Positions 1-8,271 of a DNA stretch of 64,000 bases are shown piece by piece (position 1 is the stretch's first letter; each line of letters begins with the position of its first letter). This stretch comes from a bacterium MS4 (lineage in GTDB: Bacteria; Bacillota; Clostridia; Oscillospirales; Acutalibacteraceae), in the NCBI GenBank assembly GCA_000752215.1, contig CCFG01000005.1, positions 185,812-249,811 of the forward strand, given 5' to 3'. Both the position numbers and the translations under genes were made by a program. The notes below the pieces were generated by a model. The model did no database searches. It was not told the origin of the DNA and saw only the letters and a program-made list of their open reading frames with translations.

Positions 1-72
1 TTGGCAAGGCTGGACTGGAAACTGGACGGTTATGAAGAGCGAATGCTGAAATGTGAAGAGAATTTAAAATAA
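1..72 (+). CDS. 3' end of an unidentified CDS (partial)
   Basis: The frame is open from the first base and runs 23 codons to a TAA at 70-72, ending in a charged tail (..EERMLKCEENLK). Only the C-terminus is in the window, so no family can be named. The following non-coding stretch and promoter suggest it is the last gene of an upstream unit. It could also be a chance open frame. Confidence 0.35.
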   Translation: MARLDWKLDGYEERMLKCEENLK

Positions 73-169
73 ACCTGCTTTTGTCTTAGTGATGCCGAAA
101 ACGAATGATATCCTAAATTACTAAGCAATATAGATGAATTTTCAAGATTTTGTTTGTTATAATTATCAG

Positions 170-198
170 TTGACACAATGAAGTAAAAAGGTTATGCT
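170..198 (+). promoter_or_regulatory. Sigma-A promoter of the bglG-PTS operon
   Basis: TTGACA (170-175), a 17-bp spacer and TATGCT (193-198). It sits just upstream of the RAT/terminator leader, so transcripts would begin near 205 and read straight into the antitermination site. Confidence 0.7.
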
Positions 199-222
199 AA
201 GTACACAAAAAGTTAACAAACT

Positions 223-250
223 GGATTGTGACTGGTAATGCAGGCAAGAC
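223..250 (+). promoter_or_regulatory. RAT site (BglG/LicT antiterminator target)
   Basis: The run beginning GGATTGTGACTGG and ending GGCAAGAC closely follows the ribonucleic-antiterminator consensus bound by BglG/SacY/LicT proteins. Its 3' part overlaps the 5' arm of the terminator at 243-275, so RAT folding and terminator folding exclude each other. The bglG gene follows directly. Confidence 0.85.
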
Positions 251-282
251 TACTTTGAAGAAGAGTAGTCTTGCCTTTTTTA
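243..282 (+). terminator. Leader terminator controlled by the RAT
   Basis: A perfect 12-bp stem (GGCAAGACTACT at 243-254 with AGTAGTCTTGCC at 264-275) is followed by a T-run. It lies between promoter and bglG and shares bases with the RAT site, the classic attenuation arrangement of beta-glucoside PTS operons. Confidence 0.85.
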
Positions 283-315
283 TTTTTCAATTATTTTGAA
301 GGGAGTGGAATCCGT

Positions 316-1152
316 ATGACGATTCAGAAAATATTAAATAATAATACAATCGTCACACGGAATGCAAAGGGACAGGAAATCGTCGCAATGGGCAGTGGAA
401 TCGGTTTTCGCAAAAGGCCCGGCGATGAAATCGATTTGGGTCAGATTGATAAAGTCTACACCTTATCGGACAAAAGCATCGCCTCGAAATTTCAGATGAT
501 GCTTGCCGAGATTCCCATGGAGCACATGCTTTTGTCCGAACGCGTGATCGATTACGCGAAAACACACTTAGGAAAGAAATTAAACGACTGCATCTACGTG
601 ACACTCCCCGACCACATCTCCACCGCGATTTCCAGATACAAAGAAAATTTGATTCTTGAAAATCCTCTTCTCTGGGATATCAGGCACTTTTATCCCGATG
701 AATTTGCTGTTGGACTAAAGGCGAACCAAATCGTTCTGGAAGAAACCGGCATTCAATTCATTGAAGATGAAGCGGCTTTTATCACGATGCATTTCATAAA
801 CGCCGAATTGAACGGTCAGATGAAAAACACCTACAGTATGACTGAGATCATACAGGAGGTCTGCACGATTATAAAAGAATATTTTCAGATGGAGTTCGAC
901 GAGTCGTCCCTGAGTTATTCCCGCTTTATCAACCATCTGAAATTTTTCGCACAGCGTCTTCTGATGGGAGGACATTATAAGGATGGGGACGACGATTTGC
1001 TTGACGTCATCAAAAGCAAGCATCAGGATGCGCTTCAGTGTGCCGAAAAAATCCGGAAGATGATTTTGGAAAAATACCACTACGATTTCGGCGAAGAGGA
1101 GCTTCTGTACCTGACCGTTCATATCGCACGCATCACTCAGAACCCTTCGTAG
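316..1152 (+). CDS. BglG/LicT-family transcriptional antiterminator
   Basis: 278-aa RNA-binding antiterminator. The N-terminal ~55 residues (MTIQKILNNNT..) are the CAT RNA-binding domain, followed by two PTS regulation domains. PRD histidines are visible in LPDHIS, FITMHF, FINHLK and LTVHIAR. The ATG at 316 is preferred over the upstream in-frame ATG at 271 because that one lies inside the terminator stem, and GAAGGGAGTGG precedes 316. It would be phosphorylated on PRD histidines by HPr or the cognate EII and would prevent termination at the leader hairpin when substrate is present. It is the first gene of the PTS operon and controls its own leader. Confidence 0.9.
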   Translation: MTIQKILNNNTIVTRNAKGQEIVAMGSGIGFRKRPGDEIDLGQIDKVYTLSDKSIASKFQMMLAEIPMEHMLLSERVIDYAKTHLGKKLNDCIYVTLPDHISTAISRYKENLILENPLLWDIRHFYPDEFAVGLKANQIVLEETGIQFIEDEAAFITMHFINAELNGQMKNTYSMTEIIQEVCTIIKEYFQMEFDESSLSYSRFINHLKFFAQRLLMGGHYKDGDDDLLDVIKSKHQDALQCAEKIRKMILEKYHYDFGEEELLYLTVHIARITQNPS

Positions 1153-1264
1153 CAAGGAATGATTTATTTCAGCAAACCCAAACGCTGTTCAATAAATGGA
1201 GTCAGCGCGCGATTCCATTTTTATATAGATTCAAAATAAACTCAAGGGAGGAAAATACGGAATT

Positions 1265-2671
1265 ATGAGTGTAAACAAATTCCTGTGGGGCTCCGCAACA
1301 GCGGCCTATCAATGTGAAGGGGCCTGGAACGAAGATGGAAAAGGTTTAAATGAATGGGATGTTTTTAATCATGAAAGCCCGCTGAATATTCATAACGAAG
1401 ATGGGGACGTCGCCAGTGATTTTTACCATAGATATAAAGAAGATATCGATTTAATGGCAGATGGAAATCAAAACACTTATCGATTCTCCATTTCATGGGC
1501 CAGAATCATACCGCAGGGATCAGGGGCGATCAACCCCAAAGGGATCGAATTCTATAATAAGGTCATCAATTATTGTCTGGAAAAGGGAATTACTCCGAAT
1601 GTAACACTATTCCATTATGATCTTCCGGATGAAATGGCTAAAATAGGCGGATGGGAGAACAGAGAAGTCGCGGATGCTTTTCATGAATATGCAAAGGTAT
1701 GTTTTAAAAATTTTGGAGACCGGGTTAAGATTTGGTCCACTATCAATGAACCAAGGTATTACGCTTATTGCAGTTATGTAGTAGGAAACTACCCGCCAAA
1801 CTATAAGGCTGATTTCGGACGCTTTTGGAAAGTTCTTTATCATCTCATGCTCGGAAGCGCTAAAGCGATTCAAAGCTATAAAGAGCTGGGGATGGATGGA
1901 ATCATCGGCATTGTTCATGACAATGGAAATGTGGAATTAGACCCTGATACCAAAGAAAAAGAGTTGGTAAGATTAAGAGCGGATATTTTTTACAGCCGGA
2001 TGGTCCTGGATACTGCCCTGCTGGGTAAGCTGCCTGATAAACTGAATGAAGTTTTAAAAGACAACAGTGTCGATGCCTTTTTCCTTCACGAAGAAGATTT
2101 TCCTGTATTCCAAAAGGGCAGGGCAGACTATGTCGGGCTGAATGTTTACAACCGTCAGTACGTAACAGACTACTCTCAGGGAAAAACGGAAGTATTTCAC
2201 AATAATGTGGGAAAAGGATCGGCAAGCAAAGAGGGGATTCGAATCAAGAACATGTTTGAGACATCTTTTGATCCGAATACAAGACGGAATCTCTGGGGAA
2301 GAGAGGTCTATCCGAAATGCATGTACGACTGTTTGATGGAAATGAAAGAAAGATATGGCAATGTATTGGTTTATATTACAGAAAACGGGCATGGCCAATA
2401 CGAGACTCCGGATAACAACGGCTACATAAAGGATCCCGAAAGAATAAAGATATGCGGGGAATTTATTGATTACATGCTGAAAGCAAGGGAGGAAGGCGTT
2501 AACGTACAAGGTTATTATCTGTGGTCTACATTGGATCTTTACAGCTGGATCAATGGCTACGAAAAAAAGTACGGCATTGTCCGGGTGGATTTCAAGAATA
2601 ACAACAGCCGCATTCCAAAAGAAAGCTATTATTGGTATAAGGACCTTATAGCAGCTAAAAGGGATATCTAA
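1265..2671 (+). CDS. GH1 6-phospho-beta-glycosidase (LacG-like phosphate pocket)
   Basis: 468-aa glycoside hydrolase family 1 enzyme that would hydrolyse PTS-imported 6-phospho-beta-glycosides in the cytoplasm. Visible landmarks are the N-terminal FLWGSATAAYQCEGA, acid/base glutamate in TINEPRY, and nucleophile glutamate in ITENGHG. Near the C-terminus SWINGYEKKY reproduces the Ser...Lys.Tyr phosphate-binding set. The Trp directly after that Ser is as in LacG-type 6-phospho-beta-galactosidases, where 6-phospho-beta-glucosidases usually have Ala. AAGGGAGG precedes the ATG. Galacto- versus gluco-specificity is inference; class assignment is firm. Confidence 0.9.
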   Translation: MSVNKFLWGSATAAYQCEGAWNEDGKGLNEWDVFNHESPLNIHNEDGDVASDFYHRYKEDIDLMADGNQNTYRFSISWARIIPQGSGAINPKGIEFYNKVINYCLEKGITPNVTLFHYDLPDEMAKIGGWENREVADAFHEYAKVCFKNFGDRVKIWSTINEPRYYAYCSYVVGNYPPNYKADFGRFWKVLYHLMLGSAKAIQSYKELGMDGIIGIVHDNGNVELDPDTKEKELVRLRADIFYSRMVLDTALLGKLPDKLNEVLKDNSVDAFFLHEEDFPVFQKGRADYVGLNVYNRQYVTDYSQGKTEVFHNNVGKGSASKEGIRIKNMFETSFDPNTRRNLWGREVYPKCMYDCLMEMKERYGNVLVYITENGHGQYETPDNNGYIKDPERIKICGEFIDYMLKAREEGVNVQGYYLWSTLDLYSWINGYEKKYGIVRVDFKNNNSRIPKESYYWYKDLIAAKRDI

Positions 2672-2714
2672 ATGAAAACAGTTCAGAGAATTGATTTTGG
2701 TGGAGGGAAATAAA

Positions 2715-4103
2715 ATGAAATATATTGAGATGTCAAAGCAGGTACTGGAAAACGTTGGCGGTATCGAAAACTTAAACCAAGTTGAACATTGCGCAACAAG
2801 GCTGCGTTTACACTACAACAGCAAGAAACTTATAAATGAAGAGGCGCTAAAAGGAATTGAAGATGTCCTGGGAATCGTCAACAAGGCCGGACAGGTCCAG
2901 ATCATCATCGGGCCTAACGTGAATGAAGCATATAACGATTTTTTGGATGTATCGGGATGGAAAGAGGGACAGAATAGCGGAGGGGCTTCAGCCGAAGAAG
3001 AGCCAGAAGAAAAAAAGGCGATGTACTATGTCAATAAATTCGGCAGCTTCATGGCTGCAATCTTTATGCCGATTGTTCCTGCCCTGATTACTGGTGGAAT
3101 GATCCTTGCAATCAGAAACTTATTGATCAACTACTTCGGTGTCAGCATGGAATCCGGCACAGCAGTCATTATGACCGCAATTTTCAGCGCCGGATTTACT
3201 TTTTTACCGATATATATAGGATATACGATGGCGAAACGCTTGAAGATGGAACCGATCATGGGTGCCTTTTTAGGCGGTCTTCTGGTCAGTTCAAGCATCA
3301 GCGGCGTAAAAGGGTTAAGCTTCCTGGGTATTGGAATCCCGACAGTAGACTATGCGAGCAGCGTATTACCCATTATGCTTGGCGTTGGACTAATGTATTT
3401 TGTAGACAGATTTTTCCAGAAGTATCTTCCTGACACCGTCAGGTACTTTTTGAAACCGTTGTTTACAATGACAATCGTTGTTCCTGTCACATTGATTGCT
3501 TTAGGCCCTGTCGGAACCATTTTAAGTACATATGTAGGGATGGGGATTACACAGTTAATGAACACGATTGGCGGAGTGGCCATGCCGATCTTTGCCGCGG
3601 TTTACCCCTACATGGTTATGCTGGGATTAGACAAAGCGATTATGCCGATTGGATTTAACAGCGTTGCAACACTCGGATATGATCCGGCAATCATGATCAT
3701 GGGATTCATTTCCAACCTATGTGTCGGTGGAAGTGCCTTGGCGGTAGCCACCACAATGAAAAATGACAAAACGAAGAAAGGCATGATTGCTTCTTTTGGT
3801 GTGACCGCACTTTGCGGAGTTACGGAACCCGCCTTCTACGGATCATTGATTATGAGGCCAAGAGTGTTGATCGGCACCGCAATCGGAGCTGTAAGTGCCG
3901 GTTTGGTTGCCGGTATCTTTGGACTGAAGAGCTACGTTATGGGCGGATGCCCCGGTTTATTCACGGCTTTGTTCTTTGTCGACAAACAAGGCAGCGTTGG
4001 AAATCTGATTTTGGCTGCAGTCGTAGCAATTATCGCAATTGCCGTGTCTTTTGTCGCCAGTAAGATTATCCTTTCAAAAATGGAAGCAAAAGAAGTAAAA
4101 TAA
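2715..4103 (+). CDS. PTS beta-glucoside-type transporter EIIBC
   Basis: 462-aa membrane permease that imports and phosphorylates a beta-glycoside. The N-terminal EIIB domain (~1-90) carries the phospho-cysteine in EHCATRLRLHY (Cys26). An acidic linker follows, then the EIIC domain with about ten hydrophobic segments and the VTEPAFYG motif. No EIIA domain is fused at the C-terminus, unlike BglF; a separate EIIA lies at 7187. The ATG at 2715 follows GGTGGAGGGAAATAAA; an ATG at 2691 is in frame but lacks a comparable site. It follows the GH1 gene by 43 bp. Confidence 0.93.
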   Translation: MKYIEMSKQVLENVGGIENLNQVEHCATRLRLHYNSKKLINEEALKGIEDVLGIVNKAGQVQIIIGPNVNEAYNDFLDVSGWKEGQNSGGASAEEEPEEKKAMYYVNKFGSFMAAIFMPIVPALITGGMILAIRNLLINYFGVSMESGTAVIMTAIFSAGFTFLPIYIGYTMAKRLKMEPIMGAFLGGLLVSSSISGVKGLSFLGIGIPTVDYASSVLPIMLGVGLMYFVDRFFQKYLPDTVRYFLKPLFTMTIVVPVTLIALGPVGTILSTYVGMGITQLMNTIGGVAMPIFAAVYPYMVMLGLDKAIMPIGFNSVATLGYDPAIMIMGFISNLCVGGSALAVATTMKNDKTKKGMIASFGVTALCGVTEPAFYGSLIMRPRVLIGTAIGAVSAGLVAGIFGLKSYVMGGCPGLFTALFFVDKQGSVGNLILAAVVAIIAIAVSFVASKIILSKMEAKEVK

Positions 4104-4120
4104 AGAAAAGTTCTGACAGA

Positions 4121-4187
4121 AAAACCCACCTTTTGATATCATGATGAATGTCGAAATCATCAAAAATAGCGGAGAAAGGTGGGTTTT
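4121..4187 (+). terminator. Nested inverted repeat between EIIBC and M81 genes
   Basis: A perfect 13-bp inverted repeat, AAAACCCACCTTT (4121-4133) with AAAGGTGGGTTTT (4175-4187), encloses a smaller hairpin (TGATG 4142-4146 with CATCA 4158-4162). The 3' arm ends in TTTT. It may be a partial terminator or an mRNA-stability element that lowers expression of the peptidase genes relative to the PTS genes. Confidence 0.55.
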
Positions 4188-4267
4188 CATGGATAAAAGC
4201 CTACGGGAAGAGCTATCAAAGTGGAAAGCTTACCGAAATGACGAACAGCATTTATGAGGTGAATACA

Positions 4268-5716
4268 ATGAAAGTATTGATTGCGCGATTTGTTCTTGAA
4301 TCCAACGCAAATATTCCGTATAAGAGCAATTTAGAAAATTTTAATCTTTTATTTGGAGAAGACTGCATTCGGGAAATGAAATGTAAAGAGGTGTTTGCGA
4401 AAGAAGGAATCGAAATGATCCCTTCCATTTATGCCGACGGAGCAGCCGGCGGTGTTTTAGAGAAGGCTGCATTTGATTACATTGAACAGAGAATTCTGGA
4501 AGATATGAGAAAACACCTTCATGAAATTGATGGAATTTTCCTTCACCTACATGGGGCAAGTGAAGTCGAAGGCCTGGAGGGCGGCTCAGGCGATCATCAC
4601 ATTATGAAGATGATTCGCAATGTGGTTGGTCCTTACCTGCCAATTGCAGTAGTTTGTGATCCTCACGGAAACCTCTCTAAAGAATATGTAGAGAACACAA
4701 CACTGATCCGCAGTTATCGTTATTCACCGCATACGGATATTAAGGAAACAATTGCGTTTGTTTGTGAAAAGCTGGCTGCATTGTTGAAGAATCGTCAAAA
4801 TATTACGCCGGTATATCGCAAATTACCGATGATCCTGGGCGGAGAACAGAGCGTTTCTGCCGATGAACCGGTAAAATCCATCAATCAGTATCTGGATAAA
4901 TTAGAAGAAGATCCAAGAATAGTAAGCTGTTCCTGGCATGTAGGATATATTCGCCATGATTGTGATGTTGTGGGATGCGGGATTGTTGTCATCCCGGCGA
5001 CAGGGGGCGATCAGGAATATGCAAATGAAATCGCAGATCAGCTGGCGAAGTATATATGGGATAAACGTCATGAATTCCACTATACCGGATTCACTGCCCA
5101 GCCGGAAGAAGCGCTGAAGATGGCAATCGAATTCAAAGGAAAGCCTGTGTTCATTACCGACTCCGGGGATAATGTAACCTCGGGGGCTGTAGGATGCAAT
5201 ACCTTCCTATTGCGTCTGGTACTGGCCCTTGATGATACCCGCAACAAGAAATTTTTGTTCGCCGGCATCAATGATGCAGAAGTATTGGCCAAGTTGTCTA
5301 AATGTGAAAAAGGAGAGGCAACAGCCGTTTCTTTGGGGATGAATCTGGATGAGTTATCCGCACAGGTAAATTTGGACGTTGTTGTCAAAGCAAAAGGATA
5401 CCTGGCTGGTTACGCTTACACGGAAGAGGGGAATTTTGGGGACTGCATTGCCGTCGGCGTAAAAGATAGGCCAATCGATATTATTGTTACAGGAAGCAAT
5501 CATCCTTTTGTGGAATTACACCAGTTCCATGCCGCCGGGGTCAATTATAAAGACTATGATATCATCATTGTCAAACAGGGCTACATTTTCCCCGAATTAA
5601 AGGAAGCCGGAAAATTGAACGTTATGTCATTAACCCAGGGAGCAACGCTGCAGGATACGTCAAAACTGCCATTCAAACGCATTATGCGTCCAATGTTCCC
5701 TATTGATAATATTTAA
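4268..5716 (+). CDS. M81 family metallopeptidase (MlrC-like)
   Basis: 482-aa protein of the microcystinase-C/M81 family. The start MKVLIARFVLESN is typical, and GAGGTG sits 7 bp before the ATG at 4268. Conserved landmarks include FLHLHGA, CDPHGNLS and SPHTD (likely zinc ligands) in the N-terminal domain and ITDSGDNVTSGAVG in the C-terminal domain. Family members hydrolyse small cyclic or linear peptides or amides; the substrate here is unknown. Its place inside a beta-glycoside PTS operon suggests it acts on the aglycone or a glycosylated amide, which is inference. The frame extends upstream to 4148 but that part overlaps the hairpin and lacks family character. Confidence 0.85.
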   Translation: MKVLIARFVLESNANIPYKSNLENFNLLFGEDCIREMKCKEVFAKEGIEMIPSIYADGAAGGVLEKAAFDYIEQRILEDMRKHLHEIDGIFLHLHGASEVEGLEGGSGDHHIMKMIRNVVGPYLPIAVVCDPHGNLSKEYVENTTLIRSYRYSPHTDIKETIAFVCEKLAALLKNRQNITPVYRKLPMILGGEQSVSADEPVKSINQYLDKLEEDPRIVSCSWHVGYIRHDCDVVGCGIVVIPATGGDQEYANEIADQLAKYIWDKRHEFHYTGFTAQPEEALKMAIEFKGKPVFITDSGDNVTSGAVGCNTFLLRLVLALDDTRNKKFLFAGINDAEVLAKLSKCEKGEATAVSLGMNLDELSAQVNLDVVVKAKGYLAGYAYTEEGNFGDCIAVGVKDRPIDIIVTGSNHPFVELHQFHAAGVNYKDYDIIIVKQGYIFPELKEAGKLNVMSLTQGATLQDTSKLPFKRIMRPMFPIDNI

Positions 5717-5732
5717 GAAAGGATAAAACAAA

Positions 5733-7109
5733 TTGATTCAGTTAAAAGAAATAAGCGCACCGGAATTAGAGCAGAATCTTGTACCGGTTGCACTAAGTGA
5801 TGAAACCATGCGTGACAGAAAAGAAAAGCTGTTAGAGAAGATGAAGAATCATGGCTATGAAGCCATTGTTGTCTATGCCGACCTGGAACATGGAAGCAAT
5901 TTTGAATACTTATGTGGTTTCCTGCCCCGTTTTGAAGAGGCGCTGCTGGTGCTTCACTCCTGCGGTAAAGCCTATATGGTCCTGGGAAATGAAAACCTGA
6001 ATAAAGCAGCAAAGTCAAGGATGGAAGTGACGGCTATCCATATGCCGCATTTTTCATTGCCGAACCAGCCAATGAAAACAGAAAAAACGGTCGCTGAAAT
6101 TTTAGCGCAGTGTGAATTGGAGAAAGCGAAAAACATCGGTTTGGTTGGATGGAAAAATTTCACCGGCAAATCTGACGACGATGCCGTATTATATGATATT
6201 CCTTACTTTATAGTAGAAGCCATTAAGAATACCTGCAGGGAAGCAAAGTTTTCTAATGCTGCAAGCTTATTTATTGGAGAAAACGGTCTGCGTACGACAA
6301 ACAACGCCAATGAATTTGCACACTATGAATTCGGGGCTGCACTTGCTGGAAATTGTATATTAGAGACCATGGCAGAATTGGATGCAGGAAAAACAGAAAT
6401 GCAGGTTGCGGAAAAATTAGCCGCATTTGGACAGCCCCACAATGTTGTAACCATCATGGCGACAGGGGAACGGTTTGAAAAGGCCAACATGTACCCCAGC
6501 AATAAAATAATCAAAAAAGGAGATCGTATCTCGATCACGACGGGATTCAAAGGCGGGTTACAAAGCCGCGGCGGATATGCAGTATCCTGCGCGGAGGAAT
6601 TGCCCAAAGGTGAAAAAGACTACCTGGAAAAAGTAGCGATTCCTTATTTTGCTGCTGTGAGGACCTGGTTAGAAACGATTCACATTGGCATGAGCGGAAA
6701 AGAATTATACGACAGGATTGAAGAAGTGCTGCCGAAGGCACAGTATGGATGGTCATTGAACCCGGGCCATTTATGTGCCGATGAAGAATGGCTTTCTTCT
6801 CCAGTGTACCCGGATTCTGCGGAAGTGTTAAAGAGTGGAATGCTGTTCCAGGTTGATATCATCCCGTCCGTTCCCGGATATGGTGGGGTCAGTTGTGAAA
6901 GTGGAATCCTGCTGGCTGACGAGGTATTGCGGAAAACAATAAAAAAGGAATACCCGGAAATGTGGGAACGAATCCAGAAGCGCAGAGCTTATATCAGGGA
7001 AGAACTGGGAATCCATATTTCAGAAGAAGTGATTCCAACAAGCAATGCGGCCGCTTACTGTCGCCCGTTCCTATTGAACAGGAAAGCGGCATTAACAGGA
7101 AATAAGTAA
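5733..7109 (+). CDS. M24-fold (Xaa-Pro peptidase-like) protein lacking key metal ligands
   Basis: 458-aa creatinase/prolidase-fold protein: N-terminal creatinase-N domain (~30-170) and C-terminal pita-bread domain (~190-430). The usual first two aspartate ligands are not seen: the segment GDRISITTG.. (~263-271) and ..LQSRGGY.. (~276-282) has no Asp where they belong. His346 (NPGHL) and Glu389 (CESGILL) are retained. It may be a non-peptidase lyase or a pseudoenzyme. The start is a TTG preceded by AGAAAGGA; no ATG is better placed. It is 16 bp downstream of the M81 gene and surely co-transcribed. Confidence 0.8.
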   Translation: MIQLKEISAPELEQNLVPVALSDETMRDRKEKLLEKMKNHGYEAIVVYADLEHGSNFEYLCGFLPRFEEALLVLHSCGKAYMVLGNENLNKAAKSRMEVTAIHMPHFSLPNQPMKTEKTVAEILAQCELEKAKNIGLVGWKNFTGKSDDDAVLYDIPYFIVEAIKNTCREAKFSNAASLFIGENGLRTTNNANEFAHYEFGAALAGNCILETMAELDAGKTEMQVAEKLAAFGQPHNVVTIMATGERFEKANMYPSNKIIKKGDRISITTGFKGGLQSRGGYAVSCAEELPKGEKDYLEKVAIPYFAAVRTWLETIHIGMSGKELYDRIEEVLPKAQYGWSLNPGHLCADEEWLSSPVYPDSAEVLKSGMLFQVDIIPSVPGYGGVSCESGILLADEVLRKTIKKEYPEMWERIQKRRAYIREELGIHISEEVIPTSNAAAYCRPFLLNRKAALTGNK

Positions 7110-7186
7110 GAAAAAGAAAGTTTAACGGTGTCAAGATATTTAGCTGCACTGCTGTGGATACCGGTGATTCATAAAGGAAGTATTTC

Positions 7187-7699
7187 ATGCTATTCAACTT
7201 AAAAAAACAAACAACAAAGAAAGATAATCACGCCGAGGGAAAAATTTTTGCCGTACAAAGCGGGTTGGTCATTCCTATCACCGAAGTCAATGATGACGTA
7301 TTCGCACAAAAGATGCTGGGGGATGGCGTGGCGATCAGACCGGAATCAGGTATCATCGTTTCGCCGGTGAATGGCAGAATCATCAATATCGCAGATACGT
7401 TCCATGCCTACGGGCTCCAAACGGAGGACGGCCTGGAAATTCTGGTACACATCGGTATTGATACGGTGGATCTCAACGGAAAAGGATTCCGGAATCACGT
7501 CCGAATTGATGAAAAAGTAACAGTCGGTACGCCGCTTTGCACGGTGGACCTTTCCCTTCTGAAACAAAACGGATATGACACAGACATTATTGTCCTGGTG
7601 ACTGGTCCGACAGAATGCGACGATCCCCTTATCATCCACACAGGGGTTACTGCCAAGGCACAACAAACCTGCATCATGGAATATCACCGGAAGAAATAA
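7187..7699 (+). CDS. PTS glucose-type EIIA
   Basis: 170-aa cytoplasmic EIIA(Glc) domain. The phospho-acceptor is His88 in VHIGIDTVDLNGKGF, and the partner His73 lies in TFHAYG. It accepts phosphate from HPr and passes it to Cys26 of the EIIBC at 2715, which lacks its own EIIA. AAGGAAG precedes the ATG. Base composition is higher in GC than the preceding genes. The N-terminal ~15 residues are lysine-rich and variable. Confidence 0.92.
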   Translation: MLFNLKKQTTKKDNHAEGKIFAVQSGLVIPITEVNDDVFAQKMLGDGVAIRPESGIIVSPVNGRIINIADTFHAYGLQTEDGLEILVHIGIDTVDLNGKGFRNHVRIDEKVTVGTPLCTVDLSLLKQNGYDTDIIVLVTGPTECDDPLIIHTGVTAKAQQTCIMEYHRKK

Positions 7700-7802
7700 G
7701 CGAATCATCGAAAGGCTTTCATTTCCTCCGCGACGGTACACTCCCCGCTGCTTCCGGCATGATTGCAGCCAATTACCCAGCGTTAAAAGAAAGGAAAACA
7801 TC

Positions 7803-8060
7803 ATGAAAACATTTACATATACGATCAAGGATGAAAACGGTATTCATGCCCGTCCGGCGGGCCTGCTGGTCAAATGTGCGCAGGGACTCCATTCAACGGT
7901 CAATATCACATTGAATGGAAAGACGGCGGACTCCAAACGCCTGTTTTCGGTCATGAGCCTCAACGCAAAACAAAACGACACCGTCACTTTTCAAGTTGAA
8001 GGAAAGGATGAACTGGCCGACTGTACGGCTTTAAAGGCATTCTGCCAAAGCAATCTTTGA
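7803..8060 (+). CDS. HPr-family phosphocarrier without regulatory Ser46
   Basis: 85-aa HPr. NGIHARPAG contains the phospho-acceptor His15, so phosphotransfer from enzyme I should work. At the HPr-kinase site the sequence is DSKRLFSVMSLN, which puts Arg at position 46 in place of the Ser of typical Firmicutes HPr (KSIMGVMSL). It is therefore probably a pathway-dedicated HPr that cannot take part in HPr(Ser-P)/CcpA signalling. It is the last gene of the PTS cluster, 103 bp after EIIA, with AGAAAGGAAAACATC before the ATG. Confidence 0.9.
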   Translation: MKTFTYTIKDENGIHARPAGLLVKCAQGLHSTVNITLNGKTADSKRLFSVMSLNAKQNDTVTFQVEGKDELADCTALKAFCQSNL

Positions 8061-8211
8061 AAAGGCCTTTACATTGTTGCCTCAACAACTCCACCGGAGG
8101 TTGCGTTTGTTCTATTCCGGCCACTCACGGAGATTATTTTTCCACCACCTGTTGTTGCTGCAGTTTACGTTCTCTGCCGCAATGGATTTTTCTTCATAGC
8201 GCCTGAAAGGA
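8061..8211. other. Intergenic stretch with no recognised feature
   Basis: Between HPr and the tetR remnant promoter I see only weak inverted repeats (around CCACCGGAGG) and no supported gene on either strand; the minus-strand open frame crossing it resembles nothing and overlaps the tetR remnant. Confidence 0.4.
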
Positions 8212-8267
8212 TTGACAAAGCAGACAGGTGGGTGTATCGTATGATTGTAATTATAAATTCAGTCATA
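8212..8267 (+). promoter_or_regulatory. Promoter and operator of the broken tetR
   Basis: TTGACA (8212-8217), a 17-bp spacer and TATCGT (8235-8240). An inverted repeat follows at once, TATGATTG (8240-8247) and CAGTCATA (8260-8267), one mismatch in 8-bp arms, the size expected of a TetR operator. Confidence 0.55.
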
Positions 8268-8271
8268 CGGT

